Below, in pieces: positions 34,201 to 49,200 of a stretch of 64,000 bases of DNA. A program made the translations under genes and the position numbers. How positions within the stretch are numbered: the first letter of the stretch is position 1; each line of letters opens with the position of its first letter. This stretch comes from Zygaena filipendulae (lineage: Eukaryota; Arthropoda; Insecta; Lepidoptera; Zygaenidae), in the NCBI GenBank assembly GCA_907165275.2, contig OU015652.1, positions 2,495,001 through 2,559,000 of the forward strand, written 5' to 3'. The notes beneath the pieces are model-generated. The model saw only the letters and a program-made list of their open reading frames with translations, searched no databases and had not been told where the DNA came from.

Positions 34201-37200
34201 GCTGTAGATAGTAATGAAGCCATCACTGTCGGCAGTCACCACGTCGCCATCTTGTTCGAATTGCAACGCCGTCACGTGAGTACGGGACGGCTGTGGTGGA
34301 AACAAAAAAAAAATGGCGTGTTGTAATTTTAAGCGCGGTTGATGTACAACTATAGGTACTACTTCAAAACAGTCTGTGGTCGGTTTTTTGTTATTTTTCA
34401 ATCTGTCGCTTCTATACTGAGAGGAAACACTTAGTTCCATTTCGCACCAGAAGAAGTTTTAGGTACTTTAAAAAAGCTTTTGCCAAGAGTTAAGAATCCC
34501 TAGATTGTTGAAAATATACATGTAATTAAAACCCTTAGATAAGTGAAAGGATTAACACCACTAAGAATTTTCTCAATGGTCGATAAAGTAGGTATTTAGT
34601 TTTATTTTCTAACAGTGGTGTGATCTGAAAGCTAAGTGAACTTTCCACTTGTAACCGGCACAATAAAGCTTAATTGCGTCATACTTGTAGAGCCAATTTT
34701 TGTCTTATCTACTTTATATAGGTAACATGTCTGTTCTTTTATACTCTTGCCAACGTTCTTCCGTTCATCAATGAATCAATTGCCATTTAGCTCTCTGACC
34801 TATCTAACACAGAATTAAAACGATTTTTACGAAATCTTTACTCACCGGTTTGATTATATCAGTGCGCTCAAAGAAGCCGTCCTTCCTGCGGTTCCAGAAT
34901 GCTAAATGTCCTTTACCATGGGTGATGAGGAGATTATCATCGAGCGGGTGGAATGCAGCGCCGGACAGCTCTTCTTGCAGTGTCTATAAAATTGTGTTCC
35001 GGATAAGTTGATGTACTTACTTAGGTGCATAGTTGAATTTACATGGCTAGGGATTTTATCTAGGTGAGGCAGTTGTGCAGCTGAATAGGTATGACCCACG
35101 GAATGTGTATAATAGCAAACCTAATTGTAAATTATAACAGAGACATGAGATTTATTAATTTTGGATAAATTATTTTTACATGCAGAGGATAATTAGTATC
35201 GAATCTTAAACAAAGGATGGGCAAAAAAGTTTCTAGGATGGTCATTGCCCTCCCTTGTCCCCCTAGTTACGCATAAGTATAAATGCCGGAAAGCTGGTGA
35301 TTGACAGGTAGTTAAACTAAACTTACAGCGACTTTGCCCAAGAGGTGTCCCCATTGCCACTGCCACACTGACAGAATGCTCTCACGCCCCGCGTCTACTG
35401 CTAGCACGTAACTTCCTCCGTTCTGTTAGAAATAAAAATACTAACAGGTCACCTGGTAAGTTCTGAGGCTATAATTATTACGGAGGAGTTCCTATATAAA
35501 CTAAAACAACTATTGTTCAGTGATGCCAGCTTCGGGAAGTTTACTGAGCTCTATTTTTGGGAAAACATTGCGAAGAACCATTATAAGAAACCATGATCTT
35601 ACCCTTCAACGACCTTTCATTCTCAATGTACAATAAATATCTACAGAGTGTAGGTAAATGTTTTATGTGCTGTTGTTTATTGCTGCATAAATATTATATC
35701 TAATGAAAAAATATAACAGGTAAATAGTAGATACAGCAAGTGGTGACTTTTCCAATCCAAAATCCAAATAATTCTGAAAAAGAGAGTTATCTAAAAATAA
35801 GCCATCTAAATTTTTCTAAATACCATTAATAAATCTCTTTATATTAACTTATTAATAAGTTTACCAGCTGAGAAAAGGCAACGGCAGAGACTCCAGTTTC
35901 GAACTCCGCCATGCCAAAGACATGCAACGTCTGCAGGGTGTCGGTGCTCCAAATGCGGACATGCGCTTGCGCACGTCGCCCACGCCCAGCACGCTGCCCG
36001 CTACCGACCAGTTCGCGAGACGGGTGTAGCTCCATACTGATAGACACAAACAAAGTATTTTCATTGAAGGCCAGTCACCAGATGGGGGCACCATTGCTGC
36101 TACGCAATCAAGAAGTGTTCGATTCCTGGTAGGAATAAGTGAGTTTTGCTCATTAGTCCTGCCTTTACATTGTTAATTTATTTTTTTCTCAAATGACACC
36201 TGTTGATGTTATATATGGACATAGATAAGCAATAGTGTGTTAACCCACACTGGAGAAATTTTGAGTAAATCGTGTTTTAAAAGTAGGAGCGCCATTTTGT
36301 GTCAATGTTTTTATGTTCAATATTTAGTTACATATTTAAGCAATGTAATAGGGTAAACACATAATTAAAAAACGTTCCATAACTCTCAATAAAAGGTTCT
36401 GAATCAATAACTTAATTTTATGGGTTGACATGTTATTGCTTATCTGCGTCCATATATAAGAGATAATTAATTGAAATTTGAAATTCTGTGACTAGAAGAC
36501 GACCTTATCAAACACACCAAATTTCAAGTGTGTAACTTCAATAGATCTCAAATTATGGGGGCGGTAAAAAGTGGCTCGAAATGGTTAGTGGAATATAAGT
36601 ACTGCTGTTGTCTCACCCTTTTGTTTAGCAAACTTTTTGTTTTGCAAACTTGGCTGACACACTGCCGTGTGTCGTGTGTATTGGTTTCACCGGCCTCAAT
36701 TACCGAAATCACTCAAAGTTTTTCCGAAATTCCAAAAGGATAATGTGTTTGCTCACCATTGTATATCCTCAGTATGCCCCGTGTAATGCCTCTGAGAGTC
36801 CTCATCACGATCGTACATTATAGCTACGGCGGCCACGTAGTAAAGCAATTCCCCTGTCGGCAGCACCCATAAGTTGCGACGGGTATCCGAGCCCCGGTAT
36901 CCATAGCTGTTAAAGTAAAATGTTAAATTAATTGTGTTTGGTCAGTTACAAAAATCAAATTATTATACCTCGTAGGTACTTTGTAATCGACATTGGCAGA
37001 ATATCCCATTGATTGAAAGAAGATGAAAACAATTGCCTCTGTAATGTTATACTATAATAATTTTTATTAAGATTAGCAGTCATAGAAGTGAGTAGTTAGG
37101 ACTTCTTACACCCAATCGAGCTGCAACTTTTTGTCTGGCGGCGAGTTGTCTATGGGCGCGTGGTGGATCGGTGGGTAGAAGGTGCGGCGCAGACCTCGTA

Positions 37201-40200
37201 TAGTGACGCGTATCGGCTCCTCTTTCAACACCTCCAAGAGAGTGTAGTCTAACAGATAAAGAATCTTTGACAGACAGGCACACACGAAAGATAAAATCTT
37301 AGTAGGTATATGGATATTTTTTAAATGTCTATTAGTGTTTTGGAATAACAGTAGGTAGTCGATGGTTAATAAGATTTTAGATTACAGAATTTTGTAACCC
37401 TGTAATTATAGAAGACGGCGAGCAGCTGCATGCTGCAAAGACTTCCTTATACTTTTATAAAATTCTACGCTTTCCTCTCTCCTGCTCCGTGATCTATAAC
37501 TGTAGTGAAACTGTACGTGTAAAGTTTATCGTTATAAGTAGGTAAATACCTGAATTGCGAACAATTTCTCCTTCAGGTGCGTAGAGGACCCGCGGTCTGC
37601 TTTTGCTGCGGGCGCGGCGCCCTCGGGCGTCATCGCTGACGGGCGCCGCCATCGCCGCCGAGACGTTGCCTCGTGATCGGGACCTGATGAAGCAAGCTCA
37701 TAATATAAACTAACTTTTTCGTACGCGTATTTATTTCGGAGTTTTCGAGGGAATTCCGGGATTTCCTTTATCCCTGAAAACGTGCAGCATGCAAAATTTC
37801 ATGATTGTTGAATAGTTATGGCGTGAAAACGTAACGAACAAACAAACGAACATACATTCGCATTTTTAATATTAATTGTGATTGTTTTCTGGGGCATTTA
37901 ATTCGTAAAAAAAACAATTTTTCATCCATGAAATATTTAAAATAATTCCAATATTTTATACTAGCTGTGCCCCACGGCTTCGCCCGCAGTGATTTTGGAA
38001 TTCCCGCGAGAATTCCGGGATAAAAAGTACCCTATGTCCTTCTCTGTACCCCCGACAACGTGCATTTCAAATTTCATCCAAATCCGTTCAGCCGTTTTTA
38101 CGTGATTGAGTAGATAAACGTATGCGAGGATAAGAGCTCGAAAGCGCATTTTCATCCGACTTGCTTCAGATTTATCGTTACTGCTCAGCTCCTATGTGTC
38201 TTAGCGTTATGTTATATAGCCTATAACCTGCCGAGGAGTATGGACTACAATCGTACCAAGTTTGGTTAAAATCCCTTCAGTAGTTTTTGCGTGCACATAC
38301 AGACAGACAGGCAAAAAATTTACTCATTGCATTTTTGGCATCAGTATCGATCACCATTCATCCTCCAATATTAATTTTGAATATATATTCAATGTACAGA
38401 ATTGACTTCTCTACAGTTTTATTATAGTAAATGAGCTGCGCTTTCATAACTGTACCTAAATAAAATAAAAACAATGTCGTCCACACACACAACAATATAC
38501 TTAATACATACTGCCCTAGATACAAAAAAGCTTTATACATACATAAACATATAGGTAAGTAAAATGCCAAAATTCATGAGCGTCGGTCGATATCGGCTTA
38601 TATCAACTATATCGAAGCCGACCTGTGTTTTACGATGACTATGAATTCCAAAACCTACCTTCTCATAGGCGATTCGATAGGCAAAGGTGCGCTGACCCCA
38701 GGACTGAGGGCTGGAGGCATCAACACGGTGCCCAAGTAGAATGTCTCTACATCAGCAAACTCATTTCGCAGTTGGCTGAAACTTCGTACCTATATAACCA
38801 GAAAGTTTTGTCAGCATTTCATACCATTGGTATACTGAAAACCCTAAAATACAGGCGGCGACGCAAAATCGCTTTTACGAAAAGAGACGCAAAAGGAAAA
38901 TTTAACGCTAGATAACGATCAAAACTAGGTAGGTACCCTAGTATCGTTGCATTTAAAAAATGTAGCTTTATGTTGTTTAGGCAAACAAACATTCAATGCC
39001 AGTGAATTATTGGCATGAAACCGCAATCGATTTTTTTATATCACTGATATGGATACATCTTGGCTAATAAAGGTACCTAACGTGGGTTGGTTATAGACTG
39101 TTTCAGGTGGGGTGATGTCAAAAATAAAAAAGACATAAACAATGATAGTGTCCGGTTCGAAGGATCAACTTTGTTGTAAGATTTGACTTAGGTACCTCTT
39201 GGCCAGTAATTGTGTACATTCGTTTAGCACCACTCATCTTCAGAACTTGCCCCAAATCCTCCAAGACTTCTTCAAATGGTTGAGTCGTACGGAGATTTAG
39301 CAAAACACGACACTGCAACAAAATTTTATTTACTTTACCTAAAACGCGGACTAGAAAAAATTCGAAGAACAGATTTTGATCAAATTAGAATAAATAATCG
39401 TAGAGTTCAAAACATGTTAGATTCCACATTACTTTGGTGCTGAATGACCTTATTACATTCACAATGTACCTATAATTTTGTAAAACGATCGAATTTGTCG
39501 GATCTTTAAACGTTCTGTCAAGGTTTACGAATTGAAAGACTCGCCCGTGATAATTATGTATATGTATGCCCCTTTCTTTATGTAGGTAATTTGAATTTGA
39601 AACGATTAGTAAATACAGTATGCGATAAGGAAAATTTTCCCCGCGGTATGTTGGAAAAAATTTGCTGGTTTGATTTGGTTATAATTGCGTCGAGTAACCT
39701 AGTTACATGTTTATTTCTGAATACCTATACACTTATACAATTTGGCTCTTTACTTTCAGGATTAAATAGGTACCTATCTTGTGTAAATAAAATTGAGCAA
39801 GAAGTTTGTCTCAAGTAATCACAAGGTTTCACTTGAATTCTCAACTAACTGTACCCCGCGGCTTCACCAATGTGATTTGCGGGATTCTCTCTTATATGTT
39901 AATCCACACTATATTCTAAATGTGTCCCGAATTTTTGCATGGTTATAAATAAAAAACATCCAAACATCTTCAGAAACTTTCACATTTACTTATAATACGT
40001 TATTAATAGGATGTACAGACCTTCCTTATTCTATATTAGGTTTTAAATTGTACCTACATGTTTTGTACTGCAAAACCTTTGTCAGAAATTGTCGAGAACA
40101 TCGAAGGAATCAGTTCAAGACGTCATAGTATAAATTGTTAAAACCGCCATTACTTAGTGGAATCGACGCCAAAAAGCGTATCGAATATTTTGTTAGGAGA

Positions 40201-43200
40201 TGATTAATCTGTCAATTGCCTATAGGTAGAAAAAACCCTTGGCATGTTGACGAACCTGTATAGAGTGGTCCATACTGTTTATGATCCTGATGACCCTGCC
40301 GCTAGCAGGCTTGCCGGCCCCAGGTGGCGCCGCCTCTGCCTCCACCACGGATGGCTTGCGCGTGGGCGCTCGGCTCCAGCCCCCCTGGCTGGGAGCTGCG
40401 CCGCTAGCGCCGTACCACATGCCGTTCTTTTTGCCGTAACTTGCCGCCTGTCAGTTTTCATTGAGACAAGTAAAAATTTAAAACTTTCTAAGGGTAAATA
40501 AAAACACAACGGATTCTACGTTCTACGTGATCTTACAGAAGTGTATTATGTTATGGACGACCCGATTGGCGCAATGGTCACCATGCCTGCCCGCTAATCA
40601 AGGGGTTCCGGGTTCGATTCCCGGTGGGGGTGGACTTTGTGTGATGAACACAGGGTTCCATTTTCCAATCTGGGTGTGTATATATATATCTATAGTATAA
40701 TATATATGTAATAATATGTGTAGTATATACCACGTTTGCTTGGTTTCCACGACACAAGCTTATAGCTTAGTGTGGGATCAAGTAGATCTGTGTGTTGTGA
40801 AGTGGATTATTATCATTATTATTATTATTATTTTTGTATAGATTTCCAGCCTCTGAGAAAAGTCGCTCAGAATATACCTACCGAGCTTAAAGCACGGCGG
40901 AAATAACCGAAATTCGGTCTAAGTTCGTATTCGGGTTGAACTAAATTTGGCCTATCCTATCACTACTATTTTCGGTTTTTATTGGTAATTTATCCCTTAA
41001 AAAGTGTGCCAAGCTGGTGAAACCACGCGGGCCAGCAAGTGGTTTACAAAGTGTAACAAATGAAAGTCACTATATTATGTTGGTTGACTAAAATACAGTG
41101 AAAATTAATTATTTTTAATAATTAAAACCTAATGCGAGAACCAAATCTATAGGTAACTGTCGAAGTCATCCAAAAATTCATTCAGTAGAGGCGCTATTAC
41201 TTTCGACCTCGGCCCAAATTCGTAACGTTCGATGGATGTGCAAACTCCATTTCACCTACTTATATTTGTATTTAGGTACCTACCATAATATTGGACTCTC
41301 AAATAAATTGGTACCTAAGTGAAGCAACTTAACATATGTTTTAATGATAAGAGTTGTGGTCTAAAATTCCTATTGAGGGCAGGATCAAGATAATTAATGA
41401 TAATTAATTACTAATTTCCCTGCCTTATATATTATAATTAAAATAAAAAGGCCTTTAACCACCTTTATCCCGCCAGAGGTAAATAAAATAATAAACTTAC
41501 CCATTTAATAAGATTTATATTCTTACTATACCTACAACGGCTAGTTATTATGTACCCAAACTTACCCAACCGCAAATATAACCAAGGACAAATAGAGTGT
41601 CGTCACTTTGGGTGTTATCTATACAATACAATCGCTTAAAAATGCCTAAATAGGATCAAACAATTAAACCTACCTAAGTTGCAATAGGTACCTAACTAGG
41701 TACAAAAAACTATTCAAGCAACCGTTTCTATGTCATATGCAAATTTACATCGTTTCATTTTTTCCTCCTATACTTGAAATCATGAAAACCCCGCCTTGGT
41801 AAGGAATTCTACACGTCGACGACTGGAAAGGAATTCCAACAAATTCACTAACAATAAGTGACTTGTTTTTCCCTCAAAATGTGTTTTTCTAACTCGAAAA
41901 TTTTCACAACATGTAGCACATCTGATAACTTGGAAGAGTTTACTTATTAGTGCCACACAATATACAATACAATATACAAAGTACGAACGTTCATACAATT
42001 TACAAAGTATTTACGAGTATATTTTTTACTTGAAAATAATATTTGCTTACTCCTTGGTTATAACTTATAACCTTTTTATAGGTTTTTGAATTGGTAAAAC
42101 AATAAAAAATACTTACGGCCGCACTCAGAGTCGACTTTAACGATTACTTAGTTAAGTATAGATTTTTAAAACAAAATTGCCGCAATCAGAGACGTTCAGT
42201 AAATTAATGTTAATTGGCATTTAATGACATGCAACTTATTTAGTTAAATGCCAATTAATATTAATTTATTAAACTTGTTTGATTGCGGCAGTTTTGTTTT
42301 AATAATCTATACTTAACTAAGTAATCATTAAAGTCGACTCTGAGTGCGGCGGTTAGTATTATAATATATCAACTTATTAAATAACTAATTAGTAATTATC
42401 TAGTAACTATATTAACTGTTTTATTGTGATCCACAAAAAAAAATTTGATCTGAGCGAAGACCACAACTGGACAAAAGTCTACTATAATATGATACTTTAG
42501 TCTTGTGCTACTCTCATTTAGCTGGTGTCCATGGTCTTCGCCGAAACGTCAGCCCAACTCGTGGGAATCCCCACGCCACTGGCGTACGTAGGCACTCGAC
42601 TGAAGCTTTTCTACCACTACGACCATGGAGGATTTACTTCAGATTCGATCACGTAGGCAACTCCCCACTTTGGATAATAATAATAATATTGAAATCAACT
42701 AGGTAGGTATTTACAGGACTCCTTCCGCATTCCATGACAGTGACGGTCAAGTCCTCAGCACTTTTCGGCGTATACGTGATCCTTATACGCGGTATTTTGC
42801 ACTATTTCATACAACAATCTATGCGAAATAAAGAATATTATACGTCATAATAAAATGCACGCGAACCGCCACTATCGGCCGCCCAACGGTCACTGGTAGT
42901 GTAAATAAATAAATCCCGTACTTCCACATTCAAATTATTCGGATGTCCTTGGCCGATGTTACTGAATATACTGACCATGCTCCAAGGACAGTCTTATCGG
43001 CAAGTCTGTGCGTGCAATTAGGAGAACTCGTTCATTACGATTGACCTCCCCCGCGCTACAACTACACTATTAAACTCAGATGGTCTATAAAGCTGTTCAT
43101 TCTTCAAGGGTCTAGTTAGACTGGTTTACAGTTACACACGTTTTATCCACCAATAACACGTGTGAGAATGAAATATAAAATGTATGCGAGGTCACGTCTT

Positions 43201-46200
43201 AAATTGCTGCATAACAAGTGGACTGCGGTGTTTGTGGAATTAATACTTCGGAATAATGACATGACTTTTTCCCGTTTAGCTGTAAATTGGTGGATAATTT
43301 TGGTTGGTTGGTTAGACAAAAAATGCACTTTCTATATAAAGAAAATAAGCCCAAGCTGAGATTAGTTTTATTTCCGTCTTATACAAGCTTCAAGCTGTAA
43401 AAGATATTATGGAAGAATTTGATTTAATAAGGTAACGAAACATTTCAGTGGAGTTTAAAGTTTAAGTTATAAAACTTCACCCGCGTGAATTTTGGGATTC
43501 CCACGGGAAATATACCTACATATAGACCCATTTTTCAAGGATTAAATACAAACGAAAGAAATAACAATAAAAAGAAGAAAAAGAAATTGCACAAACTATT
43601 CTAATACTGTATTACCTCGAACTGAACACAGCCTGTATACATCAATTCCTAAATCTTCAATATACCTATTACAGGTTGCCTAAGGTCACTGACTCACTGA
43701 TTAAACACGAAATCTCGAAAACGAAGTCATCTATGAAGCTGAAACTTTGCAGGTAGGTATAGGGAGTTTCGTAAATCTACATATTAATGGAGACCAGCGG
43801 AGCTAGGATACGCAACATGATATGTTTATCGAACGAAAGATAAAATTGTCGACACGACAAATATTTGTGGGCGTCCAAGCAAAAAAGTGCAGTAGTGGGG
43901 TATTGAGTTAAGACTAGATTCGGTTAAACATTTTTTAACACTGGTAGACAAAACGATATTCTCGTCGACATAATTGTCGACGAGAATCGATAAAATGGCT
44001 CGATAAAATTTTATCATGTTGCGCATCCTAGCTCCACTTGAAGTTGAAACATTTGCCACTAGGTGTAGATTAGCACTACGTACCTACCTAGTGCTAACCT
44101 ACACCTTTGAATTCTTATTTATATTTGTACAAGTACGTATCTACTTTTGTTTCACATTATCTTTAATTATTATCATTGTATCTTAAACTTTTTGCTTTGA
44201 TATTTTCGAGGAATTCAAGAAATAGTCGACAAGTTCTCGTAATAAAATATTTTATTAATCACCCCTTTAGTTGTTCAGCACGCATATATCTAACGTCTAA
44301 CAAATGTAAGTCGACACGCGCGAAACATATAAATATTCATAATTTAACCAGAACATGATATGGTAGGTGCTACTGGGTTACTGGGCGCCTTAGGTGCCTT
44401 AAGGCTTAAACGGTAAGTAAGTAGGTATATTAAGTAAGTCTAGCTAAGTAGGTATATATCCCTACTGATATTATAAATGCGAAAGTAATTCTGTCTGTCT
44501 GTTACGCTTTCACGCATTAACGGCTCAACCGATCCTCATGCAATTTTGCATACACGTTGTGAGGGATACAGGAAAGAACATGGGGTACTTTTTATTTCGG
44601 AATTCAGCCGGGATCTCCGAAATTAACGCGGGAGAACCGCGGGGAACAGCTAGTATTTATGTAGTTTTAAGTTGATACTTGATAGGCAAAAATGACGCAG
44701 TATAACGAGAAGATACAGTAGATCAACGCTATTGATCAAGCAGGAATATATAACTTCTAGTTTTATTAACATGAAATATCAAATTTAGTTCAGTCAAGAT
44801 GTTATAAAAAAGGAAACTCCATGGACTTGTGAACTTACAAGCGGCTCGGGCATGCAGACTGGCAGTGATATGACAGCGAAAGGCGAATCGCAGCTGTCAG
44901 CTAAGGATGGGTCGCTGGAGTGCAACCAGCGGCGTCTGCTCGGCCTCCAGCCTTTCGTTCGGAAATTGTTTCGTTCAATATATTCCCAGTCGTAATCCCG
45001 ATACACTCTTATGTAGTTGTTCATGTCGCGTATAGATCAAAGATTATATAGATAATATAATAATAATATATATTTTTAGTTTTATTGAAGTAAGCAGGTC
45101 CAGCGAGCGTTTTAGTTTCAATAACTATACAAATCAAATTAAATATACTTTATTGCACACACAGTAGCAGACACAATATTACATTACGTTGGAAAATTAT
45201 GGTTTATATCACTTCATATTCAAATTTACTAGGTACACTAGGTAGAGTTGGGAAATATATAGATTCGTGTTACTTCGGGAACTTAATTGATAAAACTTAG
45301 GTGTCGGAATTTAGTTAGTCCTCTCATAATTATTGTTTGTATACCCTATTGCAAGTTTCGTTATAATGATACTAGCTGTGCCCCGCGGTTTCACCCGTGT
45401 GAATTTCGGAATTCTCGCAGGAACGATTTTTTTCTAAAATAAAAGTAGCCTAAATTCTTATAACATCAGCTATCTGCCAGTGAAAGTCCCACTAAAATCG
45501 GTCAGCTGTTTCGAAGATTTTCCGGAATAAACAGACAGGCAGAGAGACAGACAAAAATTTAAATAATTGATTTTTTATGCAAGTGCCGTGGGTATGCATT
45601 TAGTGAAAAGCTGTTAATTTGGAATTACAAACAGACACTTCAATTTTATTTATAGGTATGTATAGATATGAGCATGTCGTAATTAATAAATATATGAAAC
45701 TTGTTTGTTCGTTTTGGCTACATAGATAGGTATCATTTAAGGAAATAAAGCTAAAGGTTGACAATGAATCGCGTTATCTTTCTCATGGATTTTTTTGGAT
45801 TAATTTTTATCTTTTACATTTGAACATGGAATCACTCACTTGTAAAACTAATCTCTTAGAAAGTATTGCTTTTCAAGCGCAGTAAAATTTGACCCTAGAG
45901 AAGTAGTATTACCGCCGCACTCAGAGTCGACTTTAATGATTACTTAGTTAAGTATAGATTATTAAAACAAAACTGCCGCAATCAGACAAGTTTAATAAAT
46001 TAATGTTAATTGGCATTTAACTAATTAAGTACCATCTCATTAAATGCAAATTAACATTAATTCATTAAACTTGTCTGATTGCGGCAGTTTTGTATTAAAA
46101 ATCTATACTTAACTAAGTAATCATTAAAGTCGACTCTGAGTGCGGCGGTTAGATTTGAAAAGCTTTCTTTTAAATGTCATTCGCGTTCATGCACGGCGCG

Positions 46201-49200
46201 AGTCAAGTTCAAGTACCTGCGTAGAGTCGCGACTCCGCTTGTCTCGTGTCGGCATGCACTTAGCTTTCAGCGTAATCTAGGATGCCTGTTTAGCATACTA
46301 GGCCGGTGTGACGTCACACCCGTGTCCGCTCACTCCGATCGCACTCGCATACATTATTTAACATAAACTTATAGCTGAAAGACAAGTGATTTGAACGATG
46401 GGAGTTATGGAATTTTGTTACTTTTGGTTGAAGTAAACACCTCTGATTTCGAATAAATACGGCCTTGCTTCAGTGCCCAGTGTATGCACTATGCATGCAT
46501 TCGTTACGTAACTAAATACGATAAAAGATTTGGCTTTTGGAAATAAATAAATAATTGTTAGGTACATATTTATTGAAGTCAAAAAATTTAATTGTATTAA
46601 ACCACCAATTGCTACTTTATAATAATATAGGATAAGTACAGAATGGAACTAACTTTTAATAATACTATCCAATTTTTTTCACTGGTAGAGCAAGTTGATT
46701 AATTCTTACTCACTTAGTAGATCATAGTTTTACCATAATCTTACACCGAACAACAAGAAAATACCGTCTCACCATCTACAATAGGATAATTAGTAAGATA
46801 TTAAATTTATTTAGGTATTTAATTATGCTTAAGTTTTCAGATAATAATATAAATTGAAACTGTTCACGAAAAATATGAAGTGATATAAACCGTGTACCTA
46901 TTTAACATAATATAGTTTAGTACCTTCTTTCAAAAGAATGCGAACTTCACTTTAGGTTACTTTTTATTTAAAAAAAGTTATTTGTTTACATTTTTTTTTT
47001 TTTCAAAAACCGCAGTGTATTCAATTGTAAACGATCTGTTGAGTACTAGACCTAAGTTGCAAGTAACAGTAACAGCTGACTAATTTGCACCACCAACAAA
47101 ACAAAACAGTCTCTGCTCGTAACAAGACAACACAAGAGGCACGCCACTGAAAAGCCAGAAGGTATTCTAAAACAACCCATTAAGGTTTCGAATTAAACAG
47201 TCCAAGCTGTCCGCTTGCCGCGGTTGGATGAAGACTATTCGAATTTCATACAGCAGTGGAGGGAAACTGTTATGAGGTGGGGGCGCCAAGGTCAATCTCT
47301 GGGGATCCACGCAACTGTTTGAACGTTTTACTTCAATACTCTGATAGAGGTCGCCAAATACAAGATTGTAGTGGAGTTAATGGGTCGCAGTTTTAGCAAT
47401 TATTGCCCAGTGGTTGTGCCTACCCGCGGTCACGATCGACTGGTCACACGCAACCCGATAAGGGCTAATTTTGACAGCCCTATTACGCACTATGTCGACG
47501 AATGTACTTGAAATACAGTAACCAATCATGAGTTTAATAATACCCACTTGCCAGGTTTAGTGAAATTTATAATCGTCTGCTAAATATATTCGGGACTGTT
47601 CAGACATTCCAATTTTATATACCTACCTACTAACTGTTTTTTCAACGCGTTATTTTCAGAGTTCTCGAAAGTTCTTTGCACCTGAAACGTGTGTTTTTTG
47701 AAATGTGTATGCGAAATTTCATGATGATTCGTTGAGTAGATAAGGCGTGAAAGCGAAACAAACAAACAAACTCATATTCGCATTTTTTTTAAATATTAGT
47801 AGTAGTTTTTAAGGATGTAATATCAGTTTAAAAAAAATAGTTTTGTCAAAGTTTATCTACCAAGCCTTTAGCAATAAAAAGTTGTGACAATACATTATAA
47901 AATAACGTTTGTAAGAAACTGGTAATCTAAGTAAAACCCAAACTGTTTTCTAGGTATACCAATAATATTTACCTATTAACTGTGACATTTTTAGGAAAGT
48001 GGTCATTTTCGACCTAAAGGGATAAATCAAGCATATTATTGTGTTTCTATAACCTTGCTCTACATTTTTATACGAAACGAAACCCACAATAGCTAATTAT
48101 TTTAAATGATATCCTTGAATCAAAATAATGTTTTGCTATTATTGTGGAAAATTTTCGGGGAAAAACTGTGTCAAAGCCTTCGTTTAATCAGTAGGCAGAG
48201 TATATTTATCGTGAACTTAAAGTATTCATAATTGTAACAACAATTATGAATACTTTTACATAACAATCACTAAGTTAAAATTTAATTCCTAACACTAGGT
48301 TAAAATTAAATTTCTAAAGTTACAAGCGTTTATTTAACGAAAAAAGGCATTCGATTTGACCCAAATACCTAATTTCGACAGTGCAGCTGACTCTACAATG
48401 TTTACGATACTAAACCCTTGTGAAATATCGGACAATGTTCGATCCGAACTAATGAAAAGTGCTTTATGCATTTCGTACATCCGACCGTTCGAACGATAAG
48501 TAAGTGCAGACATGAACATCTATCACTATATAACTAAATGTATGTATGTCTTATACGTACGTATATGATGATACGTACGTATACGGCCTTCTACGGTCGC
48601 CACTGAAAATCAGCGTCGTGGAACTTAGTGCCACGGCATAATGCTGAGTGGTAGCCATTTTGGTACCAACTATTCTAGTTTAAGACTCACAGTTGTACTT
48701 ATTTTATCTTTTTGGTATCAAATAAACTTTTTTCTATTCTATTCTATTCTATTCTATTCTATAAGACAGAGTTAGTGAAAAAGCTGAAAGTATGAAAGAA
48801 TTAAAGTTTATAAATAAATTGAGCCTGAAAATCGATAGATTTTCGAAGATCATAGTTAGAGGTCTGTAGTCTCTATGGTTGATACAATTTAGGTACCTAT
48901 TTGAAGTACCAGTATTATAAGGACGGTTGGGGCAATTAATACGCTTGTTATCATATAATATTAATAAGGATATTATTAGTAAAAATCGGGCTACTTTTAC
49001 ATAATTACAATAAAAAGTTCCTGTAGAGCAAAGCCGATGTGAGCAAAAAAGTAGATAACAACTACCTTAATATTATTTAATTCTGCAAATAGTTTTGCAA
49101 TTTTTGCTCACTGTTCACTCAATAGTCAATACTTTATGGTTTTCGCCACAGGGCACTGTCTTTTCCACGCTGAGTGTAATTTGGAAGTTGACGGTAGGTA

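Noticed and set aside
40556..40640. Functional tRNA gene
   Set aside because: The A and B boxes are good, but no acceptor stem pairs up and the body continues into an (ATT)n-tailed SINE.
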